Source: Streptomyces diastatochromogenes (GTDB lineage: Bacteria; Actinomycetota; Actinomycetes; Streptomycetales; Streptomycetaceae). Taken from it: DNA of 64,000 bases. This document shows, piece by piece, positions 25,510 through 34,637 of the stretch; the first letter of the stretch is position 1, and each line of letters begins with the position of its first letter. Position numbers and translations under genes: made by a program. The notes beneath the pieces are model-generated. The model was given only the letters and a program-made list of their open reading frames with translations. It was not told the DNA's origin and made no database searches. The stretch spans positions 186,227-250,226 of the forward strand of contig NZ_MCGQ01000020.1 in NCBI RefSeq assembly GCF_002242805.1, given 5' to 3'.

Positions 25510-27276
25510 TCACAGCTTCGGCTCCACCCGGGCAATCCCCCGCAACACCCCCGGCATGAACCGCGACAGGAGATGCGCGCCCCGTGCCTCGGGTGTCACC
25601 GGTACCACCGCCCTGTTGTGGGTCACCGCGTCCAGGACCGCCTTGGCGACCTTCTCCGGTGGGTAGTTGCGGAGGCCGTACAGGCGGGCCGAGTGTTTCT
25701 GGCGGCGGCGTTCCTCGGCCTCGTCGACGCCGGTGAAGCGGGCCGTGGAGGTGATGTTGGTGTTGACGATGCCAGGGCAGATCGCCGTGACGCCGATGTC
25801 CTGCGCGGCGAGTTCGGCGCGCAGGCACTCGGAGAGCATCAGGACCGCCGCCTTGGAGGTGCTGTAGGCGGGCAGCGCCCGGGAGGGCTGGAAGGCGGCC
25901 GCCGAGGCGATGTTGACGATGTGGCCGCCCTGGCCGCGCTCGGCCATGCGGGCGCCGAAGAGGCGGCAGCCGTGGATCACACCCCAGAGGTTGACGTCCA
26001 GGACCCTGCGCCAGTCGTCGGTCGTGGTGGTGAAGAAGGAGCCGGACAGGCCGATCCCCGCGTTGTTGACCAGCACGTCCAGGACGCCGTACGCGCGGTG
26101 CACCTTCTCGGCGAGCTTCTCCATGGCCTGCTCGTCGGAGACGTCCGCCGTCTCCGCCCACGCCTCGGGGGCGCCGACCAGCCGGGACAGCTCGGCGGTG
26201 CGGGCGGCGGCCTCGGCGTCGCGGTCGACGGCCACCACGCGCGCGCCCGCCTCCGCGAAGGCGAACGCCGTGGCCCGGCCGATGCCGCTGCCCGCTCCGG
26301 TGACCAGCACCAACTGCCCGCCGAACCGGTCCGCGTGGCGGCCGGTGGCCTTGGGCTGCGGCCGGCCTCCCTCGACGCTCGTCACGAACTCCTCGATCCA
26401 GGCGGCCACCTGGTCGGGACGCGTGCGCGGGATCCAGTGCTTGGCGGGGAGCGTGCGCCGGGTCAGTTGCGGCACCCACTGCTCCAGGTCGTCGTACAGG
26501 CGCTCCGACAGGAACGCGTCCCCCAGGGGCGTGATGAGCTGCACGGGCGCGTGCGCGTACGCGTCCGGGCGGGGCCTGAGCAGCCGGGCGCGGACGTTGT
26601 CCCGGTACAGCCAGGCGCCGTGCGCCGCGTCGGAGGGGAGGGACGGGGTCGGGTAGTCGCCGCCGGGGACCTTCTCGGTCCGCTGGAGGATCTTCGGCCA
26701 GCGTTTGCCGAGCGGGCCGCGCCAGGCCAGTTCCGGCAGGGCGGGGGTGTGCAGCAGGTAGACGTACCAGGATTTGGCGCCCTGCCCGAGAAGCTGGCCC
26801 ACCCGGCGGGGCGTGGGACGCTTCACGCGCGCGTTGATCCAGTGCCCGAAGTGGTCCAGAGAGGGGCCGGACATCGACGTGAAGGAGGCGATACGGCCCT
26901 CCGTGCGGCCCACCGTGACGAACTCCCAGGACTGCACCGAGCCCCAGTCGTGGCCGACCAGGTGCACCGGGCGGTCCGGGCTCACCGCGTCCACGACCGC
27001 CAGGAAGTCGTCCGTGAGCTTGGTCAGGGTGAAGCCGCCGCGCAGCGGCTGCGGTGCCGTGGAGCGGCCGTGGCCCCGCACGTCGTACAGGACGACGTGG
27101 AAGCGGTCGGCGAGGCGGACGGCGACCTCCGACCAGACCTCCTTGCTGTCCGGGTAGCCGTGCACCAGCACCACCGTCGGCTGCTGCGGGTCACCCAGCT
27201 CGGCCACGCACAGCTCGACCCCGCCGGTGTGCACCCGGCGCTCACGCGCACCCTTCGGCATCGAAGGTGTCGTCAC
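25510..27276 (-). CDS. Alpha/beta-hydrolase fused to short-chain dehydrogenase
   Basis: A 588-residue two-domain protein. Residues about 1-290: alpha/beta-hydrolase like epoxide hydrolases, with VVLVHGYPDSKEVW and the nucleophile region LVGHDWGSVQSW (aspartate nucleophile in HDWG). Residues about 310-588: SDR with the Rossmann motif VTGAGSGIGRAT, NNAGIG and the catalytic S/YSTSK. GTG 27276 follows GGAGG and overlaps the stop of the M24 gene (GTGA), so the two are coupled. The combined chemistry could process a hydrophobic epoxide or ester and then oxidise or reduce it; the substrate is unknown. Confidence 0.85.
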   Translation of the reverse strand: MTTPSMPKGARERRVHTGGVELCVAELGDPQQPTVVLVHGYPDSKEVWSEVAVRLADRFHVVLYDVRGHGRSTAPQPLRGGFTLTKLTDDFLAVVDAVSPDRPVHLVGHDWGSVQSWEFVTVGRTEGRIASFTSMSGPSLDHFGHWINARVKRPTPRRVGQLLGQGAKSWYVYLLHTPALPELAWRGPLGKRWPKILQRTEKVPGGDYPTPSLPSDAAHGAWLYRDNVRARLLRPRPDAYAHAPVQLITPLGDAFLSERLYDDLEQWVPQLTRRTLPAKHWIPRTRPDQVAAWIEEFVTSVEGGRPQPKATGRHADRFGGQLVLVTGAGSGIGRATAFAFAEAGARVVAVDRDAEAAARTAELSRLVGAPEAWAETADVSDEQAMEKLAEKVHRAYGVLDVLVNNAGIGLSGSFFTTTTDDWRRVLDVNLWGVIHGCRLFGARMAERGQGGHIVNIASAAAFQPSRALPAYSTSKAAVLMLSECLRAELAAQDIGVTAICPGIVNTNITSTARFTGVDEAEERRRQKHSARLYGLRNYPPEKVAKAVLDAVTHNRAVVPVTPEARGAHLLSRFMPGVLRGIARVEPKL

Positions 27277-28115
27277 TTCGCCTCCGCCCAGCGCCGCACG
27301 TGCGGCAGATCGTCGTCCAGCCAGAACGCGCTCTGCTCGGGGTCCCGGGAGTCGGTGACCACCAGGATCTCCTCGAACTTCGCGCCCGTACCCCGGAAGC
27401 CGAGGTGGGGTTCGACCGCCCACAGGCCCGGCTGCGGCGGGTGGTCGGAGAAGCGGTACGGCGACCACAGGGGCGACCAGCCCTCGCGGTGGCCGTGCAG
27501 GGCGTCGGCGGCCAGACCCTTCAGGGACTGGGTGCCGAACCCGAACAGATGGGGCGACCAGCGGCGCTGCTTCACCCGGTCCACCTTGTGGGCGATCACG
27601 CCGAACGGGTACGCCCGGTGCCGGTTGGCGTAGCCCTGGCGGACCATCAGGCGGTCCACGTCCTCGTATATCTCGCGCAGCGGCCGCCGCTCGCGCACCT
27701 CGCGCAGGATCAGCTCGCGGTGCGCCTCCAGGTCGGCCATCAGCCGGTCCTGCACGGGGTTGACGCCCAGTGAGCCCGAGTAGCCGATGTCGGCCGTGTA
27801 TCCCTCGTAGACCGGGGCCATGTCCAGGATGAACGGCATCCCGGGCGCCAGAGCGCGGTCGGTCGGGAAGAACTGCAGCGGGATGCGGAAGTTCACGAAC
27901 GCGGTGCGGTCACCGAACCAGGCGAAGGGCAGGTGGAACCAGTCGCGCACCCCCCGCTCGCGCAGCCACTCGCGCTGCATCCGGGCCGCCTCACGCTCGG
28001 TCACCCCTGGTTCGAGGCGTGCCGCGACCGCCTCCGCGCACTCGTAGGCGAGGCGCTGCACCCGCCTGAACCCCTGCAACTCCACGGGGAGTTCGCTGCT
28101 CACTGCCGTCGTCAT
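27273..28115 (-). CDS. M24-family (Xaa-Pro peptidase-like) metalloenzyme
   Basis: A 280-residue pita-bread-fold protein without the usual N-terminal domain. Likely metal ligands: two aspartates in FILDMAPVYEGYTADIGYS, the histidine in GVIAHKVD, and glutamates in LWAVEPHLGF and KFEEILVV. The set looks complete, so the protein may be active as a peptidase or creatinase-like hydrolase. ATG 28115 follows GGGACGGGG. It is transcribed first and coupled to the hydrolase-SDR gene. Confidence 0.78.
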   Translation of the reverse strand: MTTAVSSELPVELQGFRRVQRLAYECAEAVAARLEPGVTEREAARMQREWLRERGVRDWFHLPFAWFGDRTAFVNFRIPLQFFPTDRALAPGMPFILDMAPVYEGYTADIGYSGSLGVNPVQDRLMADLEAHRELILREVRERRPLREIYEDVDRLMVRQGYANRHRAYPFGVIAHKVDRVKQRRWSPHLFGFGTQSLKGLAADALHGHREGWSPLWSPYRFSDHPPQPGLWAVEPHLGFRGTGAKFEEILVVTDSRDPEQSAFWLDDDLPHVRRWAEAK

Positions 28116-28158
28116 GCCGCCCCGTCCCGTCGTGCCGTCGACTGCGGTACGCGTCCGT

Positions 28159-28187
28159 AACTTGACACTGGTGAATGTGACAGTTGT
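28159..28187 (+). promoter_or_regulatory. Candidate promoter/dyad upstream of ABC operon
   Basis: TTGACA followed after 17 bases by TGTTAG, within an imperfect dyad (TAAC...GTTA) in the divergent gap between the M24 gene and the ABC genes. It could drive the ABC operon, control the minus-strand gene, or both. Confidence 0.3.
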
Positions 28188-28219
28188 TAGAGGTGGCGTC
28201 AATAGGCGGGATCAAGGCC

Positions 28220-28252
28220 TGTGGACAACGCTCCGTGAGCGGCTGTGGATAA
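28220..28252. other. Pair of exact DnaA boxes
   Basis: TGTGGACAA (28220-28228) and TGTGGATAA (28244-28252), same orientation, 24 bases apart start to start, in the gap before the ABC operon. Confidence 0.72.
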
Positions 28253-28358
28253 CTCTCGGGCAGGGGGATCCCTTAGGGCCCCGTAATACTCGAGTCTGAC
28301 GCCAAGACGGCTCTGAGGTCTGACGACTGGCGTGGCCTGGATCACTACGGTCGAAGAC

Positions 28359-29327
28359 GTGACTGTGATCGCGACCGAAAGCCTGAGCAAGCGGTTCCCC
28401 CGGGTGACCGCGCTCGACCGGCTGTCCGTGGAGATCGGACCCGGTGTGACCGGACTCGTCGGAGCCAACGGCGCCGGCAAGTCCACCCTGATCAAGATCC
28501 TGCTGGGTCTGTCCCCCGCCACGGAGGGCCGCGCCGAGGTGCTCGGCCTCGACGTGGCCACCAAAGGCGCCGCCATCCGTGAGCGCGTGGGCTACATGCC
28601 GGAGCACGACTGCCTGCCGCCCGACGTCTCGGCCACCGAGTTCGTCGTCCACATGGCACGCATGTCCGGCCTGCCGCCCACCGCCGCGCGCGAGCGCACC
28701 GCGGACACCCTGCGCCATGTCGGCCTGTACGAGGAGCGCTACCGCCCCATCGGCGGCTACTCCACCGGCATGAAGCAGCGCGTGAAGCTTGCCCAGGCCC
28801 TGGTGCACGACCCGCAGCTGGTCTTCCTGGACGAGCCGACCAACGGCCTCGACCCGGTCGGCCGCGACGAGATGCTCGGCCTGATCCGCCGCATCCACAC
28901 CGACTTCGGCATCTCGGTCCTGGTCACCTCCCACCTGCTGGGCGAACTCGAGCGCACCTGCGACCACGTCGTCGTGGTCGACGGCGGCAAGCTGCTGCGC
29001 TCCAGCTCCACCACCGACTTCACACAGACCACGACGACCCTCGCGATCGAGGTCACCGACAGCGACGAACACCCCGACGGCACCCGCGCGGTCCGCGAGG
29101 CGCTCCACGCGCGCGGAGTGGACACCCACGACAGCAGCGGCCTCCCGGGCGCCGGGCACATCCTGCTGCTCACCGCGCAGGGCGAGGAGACGTACGACCT
29201 GGTGCGCGACATCGTCGCCGACCTGGGCCTCGGCCTGGTGCGCATGGAGCAGCGCCGGCACCACATCTCGGAGGTCTTCACGAGCGAGGCAGAAGAGCGG
29301 AAGGAGGCGGCCGTCCATGGCAGTTGA
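28359..29327 (+). CDS. ABC transporter ATP-binding protein (first pair)
   Basis: About 322 residues. Walker A GANGAGKST, signature region YSTGMKQR, Walker B LVFLDEPTNGLDPVG and switch histidine in LVTSHLL are complete. It belongs to the ABC-2/CcmA-like exporters. The start is uncertain among GTG codons at 28332, 28359 and 28365. It begins a four-gene operon of two ATPase-permease pairs with overlapping ends; substrate unknown. Confidence 0.88.
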   Translation: MTVIATESLSKRFPRVTALDRLSVEIGPGVTGLVGANGAGKSTLIKILLGLSPATEGRAEVLGLDVATKGAAIRERVGYMPEHDCLPPDVSATEFVVHMARMSGLPPTAARERTADTLRHVGLYEERYRPIGGYSTGMKQRVKLAQALVHDPQLVFLDEPTNGLDPVGRDEMLGLIRRIHTDFGISVLVTSHLLGELERTCDHVVVVDGGKLLRSSSTTDFTQTTTTLAIEVTDSDEHPDGTRAVREALHARGVDTHDSSGLPGAGHILLLTAQGEETYDLVRDIVADLGLGLVRMEQRRHHISEVFTSEAEERKEAAVHGS

Positions 29328-30234
29328 GCAGCCCGTGCGGACCCCCGTCGCACCGTCGGGTGACCAGACCCGCATCCACAACATCGGCTACCGCACCTAC
29401 GACGGCCCCCGACTCGGCCGCACCTACGCCACCCGCTCGCTCTACTCGCAGTCCCTGCGCGGCGCGTACGGCCTCGGCCGGTCGGTCAAGTCCAAGGTGC
29501 TGCCGATGCTGCTGTTCGTGGTGATGTGCGTGCCCGCGGCCATCATGGTCGCGGTCGCCGTCGCCACCAAGGCGAAGGACCTGCCCGTCGACTACACGCG
29601 CTACGCGATCCTCATGCAGGCCGTCATCAGCCTGTACGTCGCCTCGCAGGCGCCCCAGTCCGTCTCGCGCGACCTGCGCTTCAAGACCGTGCCGCTGTAC
29701 TTCTCGCGGCCGATCGAGACCGCCGACTACGTGCGGGCGAAGTACGCGGCGCTGGCCTCCGCGCTGTTCGTCCTCACCGCGGCCCCGCTGCTCGTGCTCT
29801 ACATCGGCGCGCTGCTGGCCAAGCTCGACTTCGCCGACCAGACCAAGGGATTCGCACAGGGACTCGTCTCCGTGACACTGCTCTCGTTGCTCTTCGCCGG
29901 TATCGGCCTGGTCATCGCCTCGGTGACCCCGCGGCGCGGCTTCGGCATCGCGGCCGTCATCGCCGTCATGACGATCTCCTACGGCGCCGTCTCCACGCTC
30001 CAGGCCATCGCCGAGGCGCAGAACAGCACCGGCGCCATCCCCTGGATCGGCCTCTTCTCGCCCGTCACCCTCATCGACGGAGTGCAGTCCGCGTTCCTGG
30101 GCGCGACCTCGGCGTTCCCCGGAGCGGTCGGACCCACGAACGGGGAGGGCGTGGTCTACGTTCTCGTCGTCCTGGGCCTCATCGCCGCCAGCTACGGCCT
30201 CCTGCTGCGCCGCTACCGGAAGGTGGGACTGTGA
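29317..30234 (+). CDS. ABC-2 type transporter permease
   Basis: A 305-residue permease with six or so hydrophobic helices; the N-terminal TRIHNIGYRTYDGPRLGRTYA is typical of Streptomyces ABC-2 exporters. ATG 29317 follows AAGGAGG and overlaps the ATPase gene by 11 bases; its TGA overlaps the next GTG by 3 bases. It forms the membrane channel for the preceding ATPase. Confidence 0.87.
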   Translation: MAVEQPVRTPVAPSGDQTRIHNIGYRTYDGPRLGRTYATRSLYSQSLRGAYGLGRSVKSKVLPMLLFVVMCVPAAIMVAVAVATKAKDLPVDYTRYAILMQAVISLYVASQAPQSVSRDLRFKTVPLYFSRPIETADYVRAKYAALASALFVLTAAPLLVLYIGALLAKLDFADQTKGFAQGLVSVTLLSLLFAGIGLVIASVTPRRGFGIAAVIAVMTISYGAVSTLQAIAEAQNSTGAIPWIGLFSPVTLIDGVQSAFLGATSAFPGAVGPTNGEGVVYVLVVLGLIAASYGLLLRRYRKVGL

Positions 30235-31142
30235 CCACGCTCTCCATCGACCACGTCTCCCGCTGGTTCGGCAACGTGGTCGCCGTCAACGACATCACGA
30301 TGACCATCGGCCCCGGCGTCACCGGCCTGCTCGGCCCGAACGGCGCCGGAAAGTCCACCCTCATCAACATGATGGGCGGCTTCCTGGCCCCCTCCACCGG
30401 CACCGTCACCCTCGACGGGCAGCCGGTGTGGCGCAACGAGGCCATCTACAAGCACATCGGCATCGTCCCCGAGCGCGAGGCGATGTACGACTTCCTCACC
30501 GGACGTGAGTTCGTCGTCGCCAACGCCGAGCTGCACGGACTGGGCGCGAAGGCCGCCCAGCGGGCCCTGGCCACGGTTGAGATGGAGTACGCGCAGGACC
30601 GCAAGATCTCGACGTACTCCAAGGGCATGCGCCAGCGCGTGAAGATGGCGAGCGCCCTGGTGCACGACCCGTCGCTGCTCCTGCTGGACGAGCCCTTCAA
30701 CGGCATGGACCCGCGCCAGCGGATGCAGCTCATGGAGCTGCTGCGGCGCATGGGCGACGAGGGCCGCACGGTGCTGTTCTCGTCCCACATCCTCGAAGAG
30801 GTCGAGCAGCTCGCCCGGCACATCGAGGTCGTCGTCGCCGGGCGGCACGCGGCCAGCGGCGACTTCCGCAAGATCCGCCGCCTGATGACCGACCGCCCGC
30901 ACCGCTACCTGGTGCGCTCCAGCGACGACCGCGCCCTCGCGGCCGCGCTGATCGCCGACCCGTCGACGTCCGGCATCGAGGTCGACCACACCGAGGGCGC
31001 CCTGCGCATCCAGGCCGTCGACTTCGGCCGCTTCACCGCCCTGCTGCCGAAGGTCGCCCGCGACCACGGCATCCGGCTGCTCACGGTCTCGCCGTCCGAC
31101 GAGTCCCTCGAGTCCGTGTTCTCGTACCTGGTCGCGGCGTAG
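30231..31142 (+). CDS. ABC transporter ATP-binding protein (second pair)
   Basis: A 303-residue ATPase: Walker A GPNGAGKST, signature YSKGMRQR, Walker B LLLLDEPFNGMDPR and LFSSHILEE. It is clearly related to the first ATPase. GTG 30231 lies in the GTGA overlap with the permease stop, so translation is coupled. It serves the permease that follows after 10 bases. Confidence 0.9.
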   Translation: MTTLSIDHVSRWFGNVVAVNDITMTIGPGVTGLLGPNGAGKSTLINMMGGFLAPSTGTVTLDGQPVWRNEAIYKHIGIVPEREAMYDFLTGREFVVANAELHGLGAKAAQRALATVEMEYAQDRKISTYSKGMRQRVKMASALVHDPSLLLLDEPFNGMDPRQRMQLMELLRRMGDEGRTVLFSSHILEEVEQLARHIEVVVAGRHAASGDFRKIRRLMTDRPHRYLVRSSDDRALAAALIADPSTSGIEVDHTEGALRIQAVDFGRFTALLPKVARDHGIRLLTVSPSDESLESVFSYLVAA

Positions 31143-31152
31143 GAGGCCGAAT

Positions 31153-31872
31153 ATGTACGACCCCACAGTCGCCCGGCTCACCTACCGGGCCCTGCTCGGC
31201 CGTCGCCGGGCTCTCATCCTGGGCGCCCTGCCACTTCTGCTGATCGCGATCTCCGTCGTCGTCCGCGGCCTCGCGGGCGCCGACGACCAGACAGCCTCTG
31301 ACCTGCTGGGCGGGCTGGCACTCGCCACGATGGTGCCGATCATCGGCGTCATCGCGGGCACGGGTGCGATCGGCCCGGAGATCGACGACGGCTCCGTCGT
31401 CTACCTGCTGGCCAAGCCGGTGAAGCGCCCGACGATCATCTTCACCAAGCTGATCGTGGCGATCGCCGTGACGATGGTGTTCTCGGCCCTGCCGACGCTC
31501 ATCGCGGGCTTCATCCTCAATGGCAACGGCCAGCAGATCGCCGTCGCCTACACGGTGGCCGCACTGGTCGCGTCGATCGCCTACGCGGCGATGTTCCTGC
31601 TGCTCGGCACGGTGTCCCGGCACGCGGTGGTGTTCGGTCTCGTCTACGCCCTCGTCTGGGAGGCCCTGTTCGGCTCCCTGGTGTCCGGCGCACGCACGCT
31701 GAGCGTCCAGCAGTGGTCGCTCGCCGTCGCCCACAAGGTGGCCGGCGGGGACCTGGTGACCTCGGACGTCGGACTGCCCACGGCGACGGTGCTGCTGGTC
31801 GTGGTCACCGTGCTCGCCACGTGGTACGCCGGCCAGAAGCTGCGGACGCTGACGCTCGCCGGCGAGGAGTGA
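31153..31872 (+). CDS. ABC-2 type transporter permease (short)
   Basis: A 239-residue permease with six predicted helices; begins MYDPTVARLTYRALLGRRRA. AGGAGG is present upstream. It is the last transporter gene of the operon, paired with the second ATPase. The paired duplicates suggest a heteromeric exporter of one substrate or two linked exporters. Confidence 0.86.
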   Translation: MYDPTVARLTYRALLGRRRALILGALPLLLIAISVVVRGLAGADDQTASDLLGGLALATMVPIIGVIAGTGAIGPEIDDGSVVYLLAKPVKRPTIIFTKLIVAIAVTMVFSALPTLIAGFILNGNGQQIAVAYTVAALVASIAYAAMFLLLGTVSRHAVVFGLVYALVWEALFGSLVSGARTLSVQQWSLAVAHKVAGGDLVTSDVGLPTATVLLVVVTVLATWYAGQKLRTLTLAGEE

Positions 31873-31950
31873 CCGGTCCCGATCTTGACGGGGGCTTCAC
31901 CTCGGTCCGGGCACACTGGGCAAAGCGGATGTACGGCTAGGAGGCCGCAG

Positions 31951-32193
31951 ATGGCAGAGGAGATCCCGCAGCACGAGGGACGAGGGCGGCCCGGCGGTGA
32001 CGTCTGGGACGAGCTGGTCCTGGACGAGGCGTTCGTCGCGGCCGCCGAGACCTCCGAGCCGTCCGCCCGGGCCCGTATGCTCGCCGCCCGCTGGCGCGCC
32101 GAGGGACCGGAGCCGCAGCCGTGGCGGTCCGACGACCCGCCGGCGGGCTGGTTCTTCAGCAAGGCGCGTCGGCGCAGGTGGCGCCGCCGGTAA
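31951..32193 (+). CDS. Small unrecognised protein with arginine-rich tail
   Basis: An 80-residue soluble protein, acidic in the middle (DVWDELVLDEAFVAAAE) and ending PPAGWFFSKARRRRWRRR. ATG 31951 follows AGGAGG. A SARARMLAARWRAEGPEPQPWRSD-type helix precedes the tail. I know of no function; similar short genes sit before the tRNA-Ser/serS region in other Streptomyces. Confidence 0.72.
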   Translation: MAEEIPQHEGRGRPGGDVWDELVLDEAFVAAAETSEPSARARMLAARWRAEGPEPQPWRSDDPPAGWFFSKARRRRWRRR

Positions 32194-32286
32194 TTCAGTG
32201 GCGGTCAACTCGGGGTGCGGGCACAGTGGTTGGTGTCCGCACCGCCGGGAAGCCCCGGCGCCACGTTCTGGGAGAGGAGCAGGGCG

Positions 32287-32349
32287 ATGTCCATGCACGG
32301 CAGTACGTCCAGCTCCCGACAGGGCAGCCCGAGGCAGGCTCCGGAGTAA
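32287..32349 (+). CDS. Candidate 20-residue small ORF
   Basis: ATG 32287 follows GGAGAGGAGCAGGGCG, a strong Shine-Dalgarno, and encodes MSMHGSTSSSRQGSPRQAPE before TAA. It is Ser/Pro/Gln-rich, with no helix or membrane signal. It is supported only by its ribosome binding site and lack of a competing gene; it may be spurious. Confidence 0.25.
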   Translation: MSMHGSTSSSRQGSPRQAPE

Positions 32350-32434
32350 TCGCTACCCCTCCGTGGAGCCGAGGGAGCTGCCCGGGGCGGCCGCTTCGAG
32401 CACGCGATGTGTCTCTCGCGTGGGCCGCCCACCC

Positions 32435-32520
<86 letters not shown>

Positions 32521-32559
32521 AGAAGAAGCTGAAAGCTCAGCGCAGAAGAGACCAAACGC

Positions 32560-33363
32560 TCAGCCCAGCAACCGCTCCAGCACCACCGCGATCCCGTCCT
32601 CCTCGTTGGAGGTCGTGATCTCGTCCGCCACTGCTCGCAGTTCGTCGTGGGCGTTGGCCATGGCCACGCCTCGGGACGCCCAGGCGAACATCGGGATGTC
32701 GTTGGGCATGTCGCCGAAGGCGATGGTGTCCGCGGCCTTCATGCCCAGGCGGCGGGCCGCCAGGGACAGGCCCGTGGCCTTGGACAGGCCGAGGGGGAGC
32801 AGCTCCACGATGTGCTCGCCGGCCATGGCGACCGTGACGAATCCGCCGGCCGCCCGGCGGGCCGCCTCCGTCAGCTCGTCGGCGCTCAGCGTCGGGTGCT
32901 GGATGTAGATCTTGTTCAGCGGGGCGGCCCAGAGGTCGGACGCGTCCGTGAAGGGGGTGGCGGGGAGGGCGCCCGTGACCGTGTACCCCGGCCCCACCAG
33001 CACCTCGCCGTCCAGCCCGTCCCGGCTCGCCGCCAGGTACAGCGGACCGACCTCGGCCTCGATCTTCGCCAGGGCCACGCCCGCCAGCTGCCGGTCCAGG
33101 GTCACGGACGTCAGCAGGCGGTGCGCCCCGGCGTCGTACACCTGCGCGCCCTGGGCGCAGACGGCGAGGCCGTCGTAGCCGAGGTCGTCGAGGATGTGCC
33201 GGGTCCAAGGGGCCGCGCGGCCGGTGACGACGATGTGCGCCGCGCCCGCCGCGGTGGCCGCGGCGAGCGCCTCACGGGTGCGCTGCGAGATCGACTCGTC
33301 GGAACGCAGGAGCGTTCCGTCGAGGTCGGTGGCGATGAGTCGGAACGGGAATCCGGCGCTCAC
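32560..33363 (-). CDS. HAD-superfamily (Cof-type) phosphatase
   Basis: A 267-residue protein with motif I LIATDLDGTLLRSD, motif II HIVVTGRAAPW and motif IV AFGDMPNDIPMF. It is a paralogue of the HAD protein at 21826-22695. GTG 33363 overlaps the serS stop (GTGA), so it is co-translated with seryl-tRNA synthetase. Substrate unknown; the cap type suggests sugar phosphates or similar small molecules. Confidence 0.88.
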   Translation of the reverse strand: MSAGFPFRLIATDLDGTLLRSDESISQRTREALAAATAAGAAHIVVTGRAAPWTRHILDDLGYDGLAVCAQGAQVYDAGAHRLLTSVTLDRQLAGVALAKIEAEVGPLYLAASRDGLDGEVLVGPGYTVTGALPATPFTDASDLWAAPLNKIYIQHPTLSADELTEAARRAAGGFVTVAMAGEHIVELLPLGLSKATGLSLAARRLGMKAADTIAFGDMPNDIPMFAWASRGVAMANAHDELRAVADEITTSNEEDGIAVVLERLLG

Positions 33364-34637
33364 TTGGCGACCGGCTCCAGGACCTCCCGGCCGCCGAGGT
33401 ACGGACGCAGCACCTTGGGGACGTACACCGAGCCGTCGGCCTGCTGGTGGTTCTCCAGGATCGCCACGATCGTGCGCGGGACGGCGCACAGCGTGCCGTT
33501 GAGCGTGGCCAGCGGCTTGACCTGCTTGCCGTCACGGACGCGGATCTGCAGCCGGCGGGACTGGAACTCGGTGCAGTCCGAGGTCGAGGTCAGCTCGCGG
33601 TACTTGCCCTGGGTCGGGATCCACGCCTCGCAGTCGTACTTACGCGAGGCCGAGGAGCCGAGGTCGGCGGAGGCGACGTCGATCACCCGGAACGGCAGCT
33701 CCAGCGAGGTCAGCCACTGCTTCTCCCACTCCAGCAGGCGCTTGTGCTCCTGCTGCGAGTCCTCGGGAGCGACGTACGAGAACATCTCGACCTTGTCGAA
33801 CTGGTGCACGCGGAAGATGCCTCGCGTGTCCTTGCCGTGCGAGCCGGCCTCGCGGCGGAAGCACGGGGAGAAGCCCGCGTAGCGCAGCGGCAGCCGGTCG
33901 GCGTCGATGATCTCGTCCATGTGGTACGCCGCGAGCGGGACCTCGGAGGTGCCGACCAGGTACAGGTCGTCCTTGTCGAGGTGGTAGACGTCCTGGGCCG
34001 CCTGACCGAGGAAGCCGGTGCCGGCCATGGACTGCGGGCGCACCAGCGCCGGGGTGAGCATCGGCGTGAAGCCGGCCTCGGTGGCCTGCGCGATCGCCGC
34101 GTTCACCAGGGCCAGCTCCAGCAGGGCGCCGACACCGGTGAGGAAGTAGAAGCGGGAGCCGGAGACCTTGGCGCCGCGCTCGACGTCGATCGCGCCGAGG
34201 ATCTGGCCCAGCTCCAGGTGGTCCTTGGGATCGAAGCCCTCGGCACCGAAGTCGCGGATCGTGCCGTGCGTCTCCAGCGTGACGAAGTCCTCCTCGCCGC
34301 CGACGGGCACGTCGGGGTGGACGAGGTTGCCGAGCCGGAGCAGCAGCTGCTGGGTCTCGGCGTCGGCCGCGTCGCGCTCGGCGTCGGCCGCCTTGACGTC
34401 GGCCTTCAGCTGCTCGGCACGCGCCAGCAGCTCGGCCTTCTCCTCGGCGCCGGCCTTGGGGATCAGCTTGCCGAGCTGCTTCTGCTCGGCGCGCAGCTCG
34501 TCGAAGCGGACGCCGGAGGACCTGCGCCGCTCGTCGGCAGACAGGAGGGAGTCGACGAGCGCGACGTCCTCTCCACGGGCGCGCTGGGACGCGCGCACAC
34601 GGTCGGGGTCCTCACGAAGCAGGCGAAGGTCAATCAC
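33360..34637 (-). CDS. serS: Seryl-tRNA synthetase
   Basis: A 425-residue class II synthetase that charges tRNA-Ser and tRNA-Sec. The N-terminal coiled-coil arm (about 30-100, KAELLARAEQLKADVKAADA) grips the variable arm of tRNA-Ser. Motif 2 is FRREAGSHGKDTRGIFRVHQF and motif 3 lies around NGTLCAVPRTIVAILENHQ. GTG 34637 starts VIDLRLLREDPDRV, the usual beginning. tRNA-Ser(GCT) lies just downstream on the other strand. Confidence 0.97.
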   Translation of the reverse strand: MIDLRLLREDPDRVRASQRARGEDVALVDSLLSADERRRSSGVRFDELRAEQKQLGKLIPKAGAEEKAELLARAEQLKADVKAADAERDAADAETQQLLLRLGNLVHPDVPVGGEEDFVTLETHGTIRDFGAEGFDPKDHLELGQILGAIDVERGAKVSGSRFYFLTGVGALLELALVNAAIAQATEAGFTPMLTPALVRPQSMAGTGFLGQAAQDVYHLDKDDLYLVGTSEVPLAAYHMDEIIDADRLPLRYAGFSPCFRREAGSHGKDTRGIFRVHQFDKVEMFSYVAPEDSQQEHKRLLEWEKQWLTSLELPFRVIDVASADLGSSASRKYDCEAWIPTQGKYRELTSTSDCTEFQSRRLQIRVRDGKQVKPLATLNGTLCAVPRTIVAILENHQQADGSVYVPKVLRPYLGGREVLEPVAK

